This document shows positions 55,400 to 64,000 of a DNA stretch of 64,000 bases, piece by piece (within the stretch, counting starts at the first letter, position 1; each line of letters opens with the position of its first letter). The notes below the pieces were generated by a model. The model did no database searches and was not told the DNA's origin. It was given only the letters and a program-made list of their open reading frames with translations. The position numbers and the translations under genes are program-made. Source of the stretch: Microbacterium luteolum (GTDB lineage Bacteria > Actinomycetota > Actinomycetes > Actinomycetales > Microbacteriaceae); assembly GCF_039533965.1 (NCBI RefSeq), contig NZ_BAAAUN010000001.1, forward strand, positions 868,001 to 932,000. Reading direction: 5' to 3'.

Positions 55400-56011
55400 T
55401 CAGGACGGCGCGAACCGCCAGGGCAGGGTTCCGGCCGCCAGCTGCCCCTGCTCCCAGGCGAAGACGCGACCCGCGTCGGTGTCGAGCACGCGCGTCTGGA
55501 AGAGCTGCGGGACGCCTGCGGATGACAGCGCCGACTCCGCGTCGACGAACCCGGTGAGCTGGTGCAGCGTGATCCATGTCGGGGGGAAGAGCACCCATTC
55601 GCCGGCGCCGTGCCGTGCCAGGGCCTCAGCAGGGCTCACCCAGGCGATCTCCGCCACCTCGTCCGCCGACGGCACGGGTTCGTCGTCAGGGGCGCTCGCG
55701 AGGAAGAACCAGGTGCGGATACGCGTCGGCGCCTCGACCGGCGGCCGCCACTGCGAGAGCGGCACCAGGTCGTCGATCGCGAGCCCGACCTCTTCGCGGG
55801 TCTCCCGGATGCCGGCCCGCCGCGCATCGTCGCTCTCCGCTTCGCCGGCCCGCCGGTCGGCCGGCTCGACCTTGCCGCCAGGGAAGACCCACGCACCGGC
55901 GAAGGATCCGCGGTCCGGGCGCCGGATCAGCAGAACCTGGAAGCCCTGATCGGCGGCACGCAGCAGCACGACGGTGCCTGCGACGGGCAGGGGTTCGTCG
56001 GGAGTGCTCAC
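55400..56011 (-). CDS. Nudix hydrolase
   Basis: The 203-aa protein has a Nudix fold near residues 8-140. The Nudix box opens GGKVEPAD and closes RETREEVGL, with an insertion of about ten residues in between, so the canonical spacing is expanded (as in the NUDT7/19-like type). This type often hydrolyses CoA or NUDP-sugar derivatives. The GTG start (56011) has TAGAGT 6 nt upstream and no Shine-Dalgarno. The stop lies 8 bp from the metX stop, which is convergent. Its substrate is not known. Confidence 0.85.
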   Translation of the reverse strand: MSTPDEPLPVAGTVVLLRAADQGFQVLLIRRPDRGSFAGAWVFPGGKVEPADRRAGEAESDDARRAGIRETREEVGLAIDDLVPLSQWRPPVEAPTRIRTWFFLASAPDDEPVPSADEVAEIAWVSPAEALARHGAGEWVLFPPTWITLHQLTGFVDAESALSSAGVPQLFQTRVLDTDAGRVFAWEQGQLAAGTLPWRFAPS

Positions 56012-56020
56012 CCCGCCACT

Positions 56021-57250
56021 CTAGGACGCGATGAGCTCTCTGACGGCGGCGCGCCGGGCTTCGAGGCGGTAGGACAGCAGGGCGATCACGAGCCCGGCGA
56101 CGGCGAGCACCGCGCCGGTCAGGGCAGGGGCCGTGAACCCCCATCCGACGGCGATGACGACACCGCCGAGGAAGGCCCCGAGGCTGTTGCCGATGTTCAG
56201 AGCGGAGTGGTTCATCGCCGCGGCGATCGACTGGTTGTCGCCCGCGACATCCATGAGCCGCGTCTGGATGGTCGGGCTGAGGACCGAGGAGACGAATCCG
56301 ACGATCAGCACCATGAGGGCGAGCGTCACGATCCAGAAGGACAGGACGGCGAGGAGGACGAACATGGCCGCCATCGCGGCGAGGCCGACCAGCAGCGTGC
56401 GGCGCAGGTCGATGTCGGCGAGGTGGCCGCCGACGAGGTTGCCCACGGTCATTCCGATGCCCATCAGGACGAGGATGATCGGCACCGCCCACTCCGGCGA
56501 ACCGGCGACCTCCGTGACGACCGGGGCGATGTAGCTGTAGACCGCGAAGAACCCGCCGAAGCCGATCGCCCCGACGCCGAGCGTGAACCACACCTGCGGG
56601 ATGCGGAAGACCCCGAGCTCCTGGCGCATGGTGCGTCCCGGCGAACCGGGATGCGCGGGCACGAACAGGGCGATGGCGAGCGTGGCCAGGGCGAAGACGA
56701 GTGCCACGACGGCGAAAGCGGCGCGCCACCCCCACTGCTGCCCGAGGAACGTGCCCAGCGGCACCCCGACGACGTTGGCGACCGTCAGGCCGGTGAGGAT
56801 GAACGCGACGCCCTTGGCCCGGTTGCCCGGACCCATCACGTCGGCCGCGACGAGCGCCCCGATGCCGAAGTAGGCACCGTGCGGGAGCCCCGCCAGGAAG
56901 CGCGAGACGCCGACGAGCTCGAAGGACGGGAGCACCACGGTGAGGGCGTTGAACACGGTCAGAGCCAGCGCCAGGACGATCATCACGCGATGACGCGGGT
57001 ACCGCGCCACGAAGCCCGCGATCGTCGGGGCGCCGATGACGACGCCGAGCGCGTACAGCGAGATGAGCCAGCCGGCCTGGCTCAGGGCATCTTCCCGGCT
57101 CGAGGACCAGAGGGTGGGCAGCAGGTCGCCGGCGATGTCGGGCAGCAGGCCCATGACCACGAACTCGGTCATGCCGATGCCGAAACTGCCGATGGCGAGA
57201 GAGAGGAGCGCCCTCTTCGCCGCACCCCTCGATTCAGTCGAGGGATTCAC
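56021..57250 (-). CDS. MFS efflux transporter (AraJ/NepI-like)
   Basis: The 409-aa protein has twelve helices. The opening LAIGSFGIGMTEFVVMGLLPDIA and the loop RYPRHRVMI are typical of the AraJ/NepI drug-H+ antiporter group. The usual motif A between helices 2 and 3 is the short form. Substrate unknown. GTG 57250 is preceded by TAAGCT with 6 nt between, a leaderless layout identical in spacing to the GNAT gene. The stop is 10 bp from the Nudix start. Confidence 0.87.
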   Translation of the reverse strand: MNPSTESRGAAKRALLSLAIGSFGIGMTEFVVMGLLPDIAGDLLPTLWSSSREDALSQAGWLISLYALGVVIGAPTIAGFVARYPRHRVMIVLALALTVFNALTVVLPSFELVGVSRFLAGLPHGAYFGIGALVAADVMGPGNRAKGVAFILTGLTVANVVGVPLGTFLGQQWGWRAAFAVVALVFALATLAIALFVPAHPGSPGRTMRQELGVFRIPQVWFTLGVGAIGFGGFFAVYSYIAPVVTEVAGSPEWAVPIILVLMGIGMTVGNLVGGHLADIDLRRTLLVGLAAMAAMFVLLAVLSFWIVTLALMVLIVGFVSSVLSPTIQTRLMDVAGDNQSIAAAMNHSALNIGNSLGAFLGGVVIAVGWGFTAPALTGAVLAVAGLVIALLSYRLEARRAAVRELIAS

Positions 57251-57259
57251 CGGTTCAGC

Positions 57260-57592
57260 TTAGCGGTCCCCGGACTCCTCGATCGCGGCTTCGAGCCGCT
57301 CGATCTTGGCGTCGAGCTCGCCGGAGTACCCCGGGCGGATGTCGGCCTTCAGCACGAGCGAGACCCGCGAGCCGAACGGCATGACCGCCTCGGTGGCCCG
57401 CTTGACGACATCCATCACGGTGTCCCAGTCCGGCCCTTCGATCTCGGTGAACATGCTCGTCGTCCGGTGCGGCAGGCCGGATTCGCGGACGACGCGCACC
57501 GCCGCGGCGACGGCGTCGTGCACGGAGTCGTCGGTGCGCTCGGCACCGTCTGCGGGGGTGCCGCTCGGGGCGACGGAGAAGGCGATCAGCAT
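57260..57592 (-). CDS. MTH1187-family thiamine-binding (DUF77) protein
   Basis: This 110-aa cytosolic protein has the MTH1187/YkoF-type ferredoxin-like fold: MLIAFSVAPSGT, a central helix SVHDAVAAAVRVVRESG, then RTTSMFTEIEG and the conserved SRVSLVLKADIRPGY. Family members bind thiamine or related pyrimidines. No TPP riboswitch is seen nearby. It starts 3 bp after the GT87 gene stop and may be co-transcribed with it. Confidence 0.87.
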   Translation of the reverse strand: MLIAFSVAPSGTPADGAERTDDSVHDAVAAAVRVVRESGLPHRTTSMFTEIEGPDWDTVMDVVKRATEAVMPFGSRVSLVLKADIRPGYSGELDAKIERLEAAIEESGDR

Positions 57593-57595
57593 GGT

Positions 57596-58834
57596 TCACT
57601 CCCTGGTTTTCGACGGATGGTGGGCGGGCACACGGACGAGAGCCCGGATGCCGACGGCGAGAAGCACGAGAAGGAGGACGTTGCGCAGCGTGAGCACCAG
57701 GACCGGCAGCAGTTCGGCCCGGAGCAGCGCGTCGTAGCTCAGCGGGTAGACCAGGCAGGTCAGGGCGCACAGGGTCAGCACGAGCAGCGCGGGAACGCGC
57801 GCCCTGATGCCGTCGAACGCGATCCACAGGACCACAGGGGCGATCAGCCATGTCTGGAACTGCGGCGAGCCGACCTTGTTGGTCACGATGAGCACCGCGA
57901 CCAGGCTCAGAGCGAGCGGCGGGAAGAGCCGGGGGAAGGATGCTCCGCGCACGGCCTTCACGGCGCCGATCGCGGTCACGGCGACGGCGGCCAGCGCCAT
58001 GAGCGGCGTGAGCACCGCGGTGACGGCGTCTGCCGCGGGCGCGACGATCTGGAACGTCAGGATCTCGAAGCTGTACTCGATGCGCGCGGCACCGGACACG
58101 GCCAGCCAGAGGAACGGCGTCGCCGCCACGGCTTCGATCTGCAGCCCACGGCCGGTCTGCCCGGTCAGGAAGCCGAACAGCTCGGTGTCCGCTCCGAGGA
58201 GCAGCAGCACCACGATGACCCCGGCGGTGACGGCCGCGGCGGCGAGCAGCATCCGGAACCGCGCCCGGACGGCCACGATCGCCGCCAGCAGCAGGGCGCC
58301 CGGCCAGATCTTGATCCAGGCGCCGGCGGTCAGCAGAGCGGCGGCCACCACGGGTCGCGACGCGAGCCAGAGGCCGCCGACCACCGCGAGAGGGAGTGTG
58401 ACCGCGTCGATCCGGTACATTGCGATGGGGCCGAGCAGGAGGATCGCCCCGCACCAGAACCAGGCGGCGACGCGCCGCGGCCGCGACGGCGCCCGTCCGA
58501 TCAGCACGCCGAAAGCGACGGCGTCCAGCGCGGTGACCAGGACCGCCCAGGCGACCAGGTAGGCGCCGGAGGCTCCGAGGAGCGGCACGAGCGGCACGGC
58601 CAGCCCCTTGGCCAGGAGCATCGGCACGAGGGCGAGCTGCGGGTAGACCCAGGTCTCGGTCACCCCGACGATCGCTCCGCCGCCGAGCGCCGACGATGCC
58701 CACGGCTCGTAGACGAGGACCACGTCGCCCATGGGCTGACTCGGGTACACCCAGCCCGCCGCGGCTGTGACGAGGTGCACGACGAGGAAGGCGCACCAGA
58801 GCACGACCACGCGCGTCGTCCGGATGCGGCTCAC
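57596..58834 (-). CDS. GT87/DUF2029-type polyprenol-linked glycosyltransferase-like membrane protein
   Basis: The 412-aa protein has about ten helices in the pattern of GT87 mannosyltransferases, which act on polyprenol-phosphate mannose in actinobacterial lipoglycan synthesis. An Asp-containing loop follows helix 1 (GDVVLVYEPWAS), and KIWPGALLL and NKVGSPQFQTWLIAPV match the family. Donor and acceptor are not deducible. It overlaps nnrD by ATGA. Confidence 0.75.
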   Translation of the reverse strand: MSRIRTTRVVVLWCAFLVVHLVTAAAGWVYPSQPMGDVVLVYEPWASSALGGGAIVGVTETWVYPQLALVPMLLAKGLAVPLVPLLGASGAYLVAWAVLVTALDAVAFGVLIGRAPSRPRRVAAWFWCGAILLLGPIAMYRIDAVTLPLAVVGGLWLASRPVVAAALLTAGAWIKIWPGALLLAAIVAVRARFRMLLAAAAVTAGVIVVLLLLGADTELFGFLTGQTGRGLQIEAVAATPFLWLAVSGAARIEYSFEILTFQIVAPAADAVTAVLTPLMALAAVAVTAIGAVKAVRGASFPRLFPPLALSLVAVLIVTNKVGSPQFQTWLIAPVVLWIAFDGIRARVPALLVLTLCALTCLVYPLSYDALLRAELLPVLVLTLRNVLLLVLLAVGIRALVRVPAHHPSKTRE

Positions 58835-59664
58835 GCCAGGACGTCCGCGATCGCGGACGGCAGGGCCTCAGCGACGTCCATCGCGACGATCGGGTGTCCG
58901 GGAGCGCCCTCCAGCACGCCGGCGGCGATGCGCGCGGCGTGGCCGTGCAACCAGGCCCCCGCCGCGGCGACCTCCGCCAGGGATGCTCCGGGATTTGCGG
59001 CCGTCACCGCGCCGAGCACGCCCGCGAGCACGTCACCGGTGCCGGCTGTCGCCAGCCATCCTGTCCCGGCCTCCACAGCGATGACCGCTCCGGACGGGTC
59101 GGCGATCAGGGTCCGGGCACCCTTGAGCAGCACCGTTCCCCCGATCTTCACGGCGACCTGCGACGCCCCCTCAGCGCGATCGTCTTCGGACGACGGCACG
59201 CGCAGACGCTCCCGCAGCTTCGAGAACTCGCGGGCGTGCGGCGTCACGAGGAAGGGGGCGCGCGTCCCGGGGGCGAGGTCGAGCGCGCCGGCATCGATGA
59301 TCACGGTGGCCGATCCCGACAGGATCTCTCGCAGCGTCACGGTCTCCGCGTCGCTGCGCTCCCCCGGATCCGTGCCTGAGCCGATGACCCAGACGTCCGG
59401 GCGCGTCCCACCCGCGTCGGGACCGGCGACGGTCTCCGGACGACGCGCGAGGACGGCATCCGCCACCCGGGTCGGCCCGACGTACCGCACGAAGCCGGCG
59501 CCCGCCCGCCACGCGGCCTCGACGCCGAGCACGGCGGCACCGGGGTAGGCGGGCGACCCGGTGCGCAGCGCCACGACGCCGCGGGCGTACTTGTCGTCGT
59601 CCGGCGTCGGGACGCGGAAGAACCGCGCGGTATCGCTGCGTGTCCACTCGCGCACCTCGACCAT
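58831..59664 (-). CDS. nnrD: ADP-dependent (S)-NAD(P)H-hydrate dehydratase
   Basis: NnrD (277 aa) repairs damaged NAD(P)HX using ADP. The ribokinase-like fold shows DDDKYARG near the start (22-29) and the phosphate-binding ATAGTGDVLAGVLGA near 210-225, the signature of the family. The NnrE epimerase domain is not fused and was not found here. ATG 59664 has TAACGT exactly 6 nt upstream. It is divergent from the OYE-like gene. The 3' end overlaps the GT87 start (ATGA). Confidence 0.92.
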   Translation of the reverse strand: MVEVREWTRSDTARFFRVPTPDDDKYARGVVALRTGSPAYPGAAVLGVEAAWRAGAGFVRYVGPTRVADAVLARRPETVAGPDAGGTRPDVWVIGSGTDPGERSDAETVTLREILSGSATVIIDAGALDLAPGTRAPFLVTPHAREFSKLRERLRVPSSEDDRAEGASQVAVKIGGTVLLKGARTLIADPSGAVIAVEAGTGWLATAGTGDVLAGVLGAVTAANPGASLAEVAAAGAWLHGHAARIAAGVLEGAPGHPIVAMDVAEALPSAIADVLA

Positions 59665-59670
59665 GACTCC

Positions 59671-59714
59671 ACGTTAGCGGGACGACCCGTGCCATGCCCG
59701 CGCGGGGGTAACGT
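59671..59714. promoter_or_regulatory. Back-to-back TAACGT -10 elements between nnrD and OYE gene
   Basis: The minus-strand copy (59676-59671) serves nnrD and the plus-strand copy (59709-59714) serves the OYE-like gene; each is 6 nt from its start codon. The identical hexamer and spacing on both sides imply two leaderless divergent transcripts. No convincing -35 is seen for either. Confidence 0.45.
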
Positions 59715-59720
59715 CGAACG

Positions 59721-60788
59721 GTGAGCCTCCTCTTCTCCCCGCTGACCATCCGATCCGTCACGTTCCGCAATCGCCTCTGGGTGTCGCCGATGTGCATGTA
59801 CAGCGCCGTCGACGGCGTCGTCCAGGAATGGCACCACACGCATCTCGCCCAGTTCGCATCGGGCGGCGCGGGACTCATCGTCGCGGAGGCAACCGCCGTG
59901 GTCCCCGAGGGGCGCATCTCGCCGCGCGACGTCGGACTGTGGAACGACGAGCAGCGCGACGCCTGGGCCCCCATCGTGCAGGCGATCCACGATCGCGGTG
60001 CGGTCGCCGGCATCCAGCTCGCGCATGCGGGCCGCAAGGCATCGACCTGGTGGCCCTGGGCAGCGGAACGCGGCTCGGTCCCGACCGACGAGGGCGGATG
60101 GACGACGACCGCGCCGTCCGCCGTCGCGTTCGACGGATTCGCCGAGCCGATCGCGCTGGATGCTGCAGGAATCGGTCGCGTCGTCGACGCCTTCGCCACG
60201 GCAGCGCGTCGTGCCGTCGACGCCGGCTTCGACGTTCTCGAGCTGCACGGGGCGCACGGCTACCTGCTGCACCAGTTCCTGTCCCCGCTGTCGAACCGTC
60301 GCGACGACGAGTTCGGCGGATCGCTGGAGAACCGTGCGCGGCTTCTGCTGCGCGTCGTGGATGCCGTGCGTGCGGAGGCCGGCGATGACGTGCCGCTGTT
60401 CGTGCGCATCTCCGCGACCGATCACGCCGACGGCGGCTTCACCGCCGAAGAGGCGGCGGTGGTCGGCGAATGGGCCGCGCAGCACGGCGCGGACTTCATC
60501 GACGTCTCCAGTGGCGGGCTCGTCGCTCATCAGCGGATCGAGGTCTTCCCCGGCTACCAGGTCCCGCTCGCCGAGACCGTCCGGCAGGGCGGCCGCATCC
60601 CCGTCTCGGCCGTCGGGCTCATCACCGCCGCGGCGCAGGCCGAGCAGGTTCTCGCCGACGGTGCGGCCGACGCGATCTTCGCCGGACGCGAATGGCTGCG
60701 CGACCCGCACTTCGCGCTCCGCGCGGCGCACGAGCTGGGCGCCGACGTCGCCTGGCCGCCGCAGTACGACCGCGCACGCTGGCGCTGA
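59721..60788 (+). CDS. Old Yellow Enzyme family flavin oxidoreductase (YqjM-like)
   Basis: The 355-aa FMN enzyme is a class III OYE: Cys25 in SPMCMYS is the flavin-tuning cysteine, the HxxH-type substrate pair is in LHGAHGYLLHQF, and DEFGGSLENRARL is the diagnostic late signature. Members reduce activated C=C bonds of enones with NADPH. GTG 59721 has TAACGT 6 nt upstream. A terminator at 60808-60840 is shared with the convergent CNNM gene. Confidence 0.92.
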   Translation: MSLLFSPLTIRSVTFRNRLWVSPMCMYSAVDGVVQEWHHTHLAQFASGGAGLIVAEATAVVPEGRISPRDVGLWNDEQRDAWAPIVQAIHDRGAVAGIQLAHAGRKASTWWPWAAERGSVPTDEGGWTTTAPSAVAFDGFAEPIALDAAGIGRVVDAFATAARRAVDAGFDVLELHGAHGYLLHQFLSPLSNRRDDEFGGSLENRARLLLRVVDAVRAEAGDDVPLFVRISATDHADGGFTAEEAAVVGEWAAQHGADFIDVSSGGLVAHQRIEVFPGYQVPLAETVRQGGRIPVSAVGLITAAAQAEQVLADGAADAIFAGREWLRDPHFALRAAHELGADVAWPPQYDRARWR

Positions 60789-60807
60789 CCAGGGTCACCA
60801 CGAGAAG

Positions 60808-60840
60808 AAGGCCGCCGCCCCGACAAGGGACGGCGGCCTT
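60808..60840. terminator. Bidirectional intrinsic terminator
   Basis: AAGGCCGCCG (60808-60817) pairs with CGGCGGCCTT (60831-60840) over a 13-nt loop. The AAG/CTT foot supports termination in both directions between the convergent OYE and CNNM genes. Confidence 0.75.
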
Positions 60841-60859
60841 CGTCATGAGGCGCGCGCGA

Positions 60860-61921
60860 TCAGCGACCCCGGATGCGACGTGTGGCGTCCTGCACCTCGC
60901 CGACGAGCTCCTCGAGGATGTCCTCGAGGAACAGCACGGCGGTCGTGCGCCCCTCCGCGTCGCGCACCTTCGCCAGATGGCGACCGGCACGGCGCATGAG
61001 CGCGAGGGCATCCTCCAGATCGGTGTCCTCCTGCACGGGCACCATGTGATGGATGCGCTTCGAGGGCAGCGGTTCCACCAGCTTCTCGGCGGCATCAGGC
61101 CCGTCCGAGGCCCGCAGGATGTCCTTCAGGTGGACATAGCCGACCGGGGCGCCATCTGCATCGACGATCACGTAGCGTGAGAACCCGTACCGCGCGACCG
61201 CCTTCTCGATGTCGTCGGGGGTCGTCGACTGCGGCAGCGTGATGAGGTCGCTGAGCGGAACGGCGACGTCGCGCGCCTTCTTGTCCGTGAACTCCACGGC
61301 GGCGGCCACGGTTCCCGCGGTGTCGGTCAGCACGCCCTCCCGCCGCGACTGATCGACGATCGTCGCGACCTCCTCGAGCGTGAAGGTCGAGGCGGCCTCG
61401 TTCTTCGGCTCGACCCGGAACAGGCGCAGCACGCCGTTCGCCGCCGCGTTCAGGACCCAGATCACCGGCATGAAGATCTTCGACACCCAGACGAGCGGGG
61501 TGGCCAGGATCAGGACGGCACGGTCCGGCACGGAGAACGCGAGGTTCTTCGGCACCATCTCGCCGAACACGACGTGCAGGAACGAGACGATCAACAGGGC
61601 GATCGTGAACGACACCACGTCCACGACGCCGTCCGACCAGCCGAGCGCGTGCATCGGCACGGCGAGCAGGTGGTGGATCGCGGGCTCGGAGACGTTCAGG
61701 ATCAGCAGCGAGCAGATCGTGATGCCGAGCTGCGAGGTCGCGAGCATCAGCGTCGCGTGCTCCATGGCGTAGAGCGCGGTCTTCGCCGCCCGCGAGCCCT
61801 CCTCGGCGCGCGGCTCGATCTGCGAGCGTCGCGCGGAGATGACCGCGAACTCGGCGCCGACGAAGAAGGCGTTGGCGACGAGCAGCACGACGAGCCAGGC
61901 GAGTCCTCCCCAATCGTTCAT
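60860..61921 (-). CDS. CNNM/CorC-like hemolysin-family membrane protein
   Basis: The 353-aa protein has an N-terminal DUF21/CNNM membrane domain with about four helices (1-180), including PNLAF-type MVPKNLAFSVP and LIVSFLHVVFGEM, then a CBS pair (about 205-330). The C-terminal CorC_HlyC domain seems absent or very short, since the chain ends TRRIRGR. The family is implicated in Mg2+ or cobalt efflux; the hemolysin name is historical. ATG overlaps the stop of the paralogue upstream (ATGA). Confidence 0.9.
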   Translation of the reverse strand: MNDWGGLAWLVVLLVANAFFVGAEFAVISARRSQIEPRAEEGSRAAKTALYAMEHATLMLATSQLGITICSLLILNVSEPAIHHLLAVPMHALGWSDGVVDVVSFTIALLIVSFLHVVFGEMVPKNLAFSVPDRAVLILATPLVWVSKIFMPVIWVLNAAANGVLRLFRVEPKNEAASTFTLEEVATIVDQSRREGVLTDTAGTVAAAVEFTDKKARDVAVPLSDLITLPQSTTPDDIEKAVARYGFSRYVIVDADGAPVGYVHLKDILRASDGPDAAEKLVEPLPSKRIHHMVPVQEDTDLEDALALMRRAGRHLAKVRDAEGRTTAVLFLEDILEELVGEVQDATRRIRGR

Positions 61922-63234
61922 CGGGTGGCCTCCTCTCCTGCGTCGTGCGGTCTCGGAACGTATCTCACGCGATCGACGCGCCTTCCATCCATGCGGACGA
62001 CCTGGAGCTTGCCGCTGTCGACCGTCACCTCGTCGCCGACGGTCGGCACCCGCTCGAGCACGCTCATGACGTACCCGCCGACCGTGTCGTACACATCCCC
62101 TTCGGGAACCACGACTCCGGCGCGGCTGCGCAGCTCGTCAGGACGCAGCTCGCCCGGGAACATGATGCCGTCGCGCCCCCGGACGATGCCGGCTCTGGTG
62201 CGGTCGTGCTCGTCGGAGACCTCGCCGACGAGCTCCTCGATGAGGTCCTCGAGGGTCACGAGACCCGCCGTTCCGCCGTACTCGTCGACGACGATGGCGA
62301 GCTGATAGCCGCGAGCGCGGAGCTCGGAGATGAGACCGTCGACGTGCACGGTCTCAGGGACGCGGAGCGCATCGGTCGCGAGAGCGCCGACGGGGACCTC
62401 GGCGCGCCGTTCGCGAGGCACTGAGATCGCCGCCTTCAGGTGCACGACGCCCGAGATGTCGTCGAGGTCGTCGTCGTAGACCGGGAAACGACTGTGTCCG
62501 GTGCGGCGCGCCAGCTGGATGACGTCATCGGCGGAGTCGCCCGCGGCGAGCGCATGCATGCTCGGCCGGGCGGTCATGACATCGGCGGCGCTGAGGCGGG
62601 AGAAGGTGAGCGTGCGGTCGAGCAGGCTGGCCGTGTCGGCCTCGAGCAGCCCGGCGTTGGCCGAGCGACGGACGAGCGAGGAGAGCTCCTCCGCGCTGCG
62701 TGCGCCGGAGAGCTCCTCCTTCGGCTCGATGCCCATGCTGCGCAGCACGCCGTTCGCGCTGCCGTTGAGCACGACGACGGCCGGCTTGAAGATCGCCGTG
62801 AAGGCGACCTGGAAGGGGATGACGAGCTTGGCGGTCTGCCGCGGCAGCGCCAGGGCGAAGTTCTTCGGGACGAGCTCGCCGAGGATCATCGACAGCACCG
62901 TGGCGACCAGCATCGCGACGATCGTGGCGATCGGGGCGACGGCCGCCTCGGGGATGCTCCAGGCGACGAACGTCGGGCGGAGCAGGTTCGACAGCGCAGG
63001 CTCCATCGTGTAACCCGTGAGGAGCGTCGTCAGGGTGATGCCGAGCTGCGCGGACGAGAGATGCGTCGACGTGTGCTTGAGCGCGCTGATCGTGAGCGAG
63101 AGCCGGGATTCGCCTCGTGCCTGACGCGCCTCGAGATCGGCACGGTCGAGATTGACCAGCGCGAACTCGCTCGCGACGAAGAGGCCGGTGCCGACCGTGA
63201 GCAGGAGCCCCACGCCCAACATGATGTAGTCCAT
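61918..63234 (-). CDS. CNNM/CorC-like hemolysin-family membrane protein, full length
   Basis: This 438-aa paralogue has the CNNM membrane domain (1-200, VASEFALVNLDRADLEARQ early and LGELVPKNFALALP), a CBS pair (about 210-335), and a C-terminal CorC_HlyC domain (about 345-430). The acidic DEYGGTAGLVTLEDL and EELVGEVSDEHD motifs are typical. ATG 63234 is used, with GAGAGG upstream; a longer frame start is unlikely. The short and full-length forms are probably functional partners in one operon. Confidence 0.92.
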   Translation of the reverse strand: MDYIMLGVGLLLTVGTGLFVASEFALVNLDRADLEARQARGESRLSLTISALKHTSTHLSSAQLGITLTTLLTGYTMEPALSNLLRPTFVAWSIPEAAVAPIATIVAMLVATVLSMILGELVPKNFALALPRQTAKLVIPFQVAFTAIFKPAVVVLNGSANGVLRSMGIEPKEELSGARSAEELSSLVRRSANAGLLEADTASLLDRTLTFSRLSAADVMTARPSMHALAAGDSADDVIQLARRTGHSRFPVYDDDLDDISGVVHLKAAISVPRERRAEVPVGALATDALRVPETVHVDGLISELRARGYQLAIVVDEYGGTAGLVTLEDLIEELVGEVSDEHDRTRAGIVRGRDGIMFPGELRPDELRSRAGVVVPEGDVYDTVGGYVMSVLERVPTVGDEVTVDSGKLQVVRMDGRRVDRVRYVPRPHDAGEEATR

Positions 63235-63345
63235 CAGAGGTTCCTCTCCGGTGAGAGAGGCGGACAGTGGGGCGATGTACTGCAACTGGGAGGGTCGTCC
63301 ATTATGCCGACGATTCTACAGAACCCGGCAGGGAGTGCGACTCGG

Positions 63346-64000
<655 letters not shown>

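Noticed and set aside
55562..59548. Very long open frame (1328 codons) on the plus strand
   Set aside because: It is antisense to the Nudix, MFS, thiamine-binding, GT87 and nnrD genes; its composition (His, Arg, Asp, Gly) is the shadow pattern of GC-rich codon bias.

Overview
The window reads as one continuous, ordinary chromosomal stretch of a high-GC actinobacterium of the family Microbacteriaceae, most likely Microbacterium or a close relative. The basis is the GC-rich codon use, the protein resemblance of Rho, AtpB and MetY to that family, and the gene order argS ... lysA-hom-thrB-rho-prfA ... prmC-tsaC-wecA-like-atpI-like-atpBEFH, which is an actinobacterial arrangement. I see no prophage, insertion sequence, CRISPR array, plasmid backbone or defence locus.

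Layout. 1-2721 (minus): 5' half of the F1Fo ATP synthase operon. 2721-5543 (minus): WecA/MraY-type transferase, threonylcarbamoyl-AMP synthase and PrmC. 5642-7570: cysK-cysE (plus) and a small membrane protein (minus), lying inside the otherwise conserved prfA-prmC neighbourhood. 7603-14585 (minus): prfA, rho, thrB, hom, lysA; thrC is not in the window. 14733-18039 (plus): a YihY/BrkB membrane protein, then a hydrolase-TetR-hydrolase operon behind a perfect 13-bp inverted repeat. 18053-20608 (minus): a DUF2993 protein and argS. 20702-23808: an SGNH hydrolase, tRNA-Arg(CCG) with a 23-bp hairpin and repeat-rich spacer, and a divergent MmyB-type regulator/aldo-keto reductase pair. 23876-28414: a molybdopterin-oxidase-like/flavin-reductase/zinc-ribbon operon and a P-type ATPase. 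28517-30904: ohrR-ohr, a quinone reductase and a RidA protein. 30894-37320: a Tat-exported phosphoesterase, a DinB2-type polymerase, a CPBP protein, trmB and DUF3097. 37443-41613: TPM protein, PspA, arginase-family protein. 41618-44414: SIP-domain protein with an iron box, tyrosine phosphatase, AhpD-like protein, hydrolase. 44508-49434: a complete oligopeptide/nickel-type ABC importer. 49450-57592: GNAT, ung, SDR, metY, a membrane endonuclease/phosphatase-fold protein, metX, Nudix, MFS, thiamine-binding protein. 57596-64000: GT87-type protein, nnrD, Old Yellow Enzyme homologue, two CNNM/CorC-like proteins and the C-terminal part of guaB1.

How the genes work together. cysK/cysE and metY/metX cover sulfide assimilation into cysteine and homocysteine. 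The two sulfhydrylase genes, 46 kb apart, share an identical upstream 12-mer, which suggests a common regulator. hom-thrB-lysA form the aspartate-family block. PrfA and PrmC are substrate and modifying enzyme. ohrR/ohr is a self-contained peroxide switch.

An unusual regularity emerged when choosing starts. At thirteen start codons a TAnnnT -10-like hexamer lies exactly 6 nt upstream, with no well-spaced Shine-Dalgarno sequence, the layout expected of leaderless transcripts. Two other genes (atpB and the 53 kb endonuclease/phosphatase-fold gene) have their best start context at CTG and ATC codons. No clearly new multi-gene system is evident. The strongest leads are the shared sulfur-gene 12-mer, the TetR operator and its operon, the DinB2-type polymerase with isoleucine at the steric gate, and the repeat scar behind tRNA-Arg.
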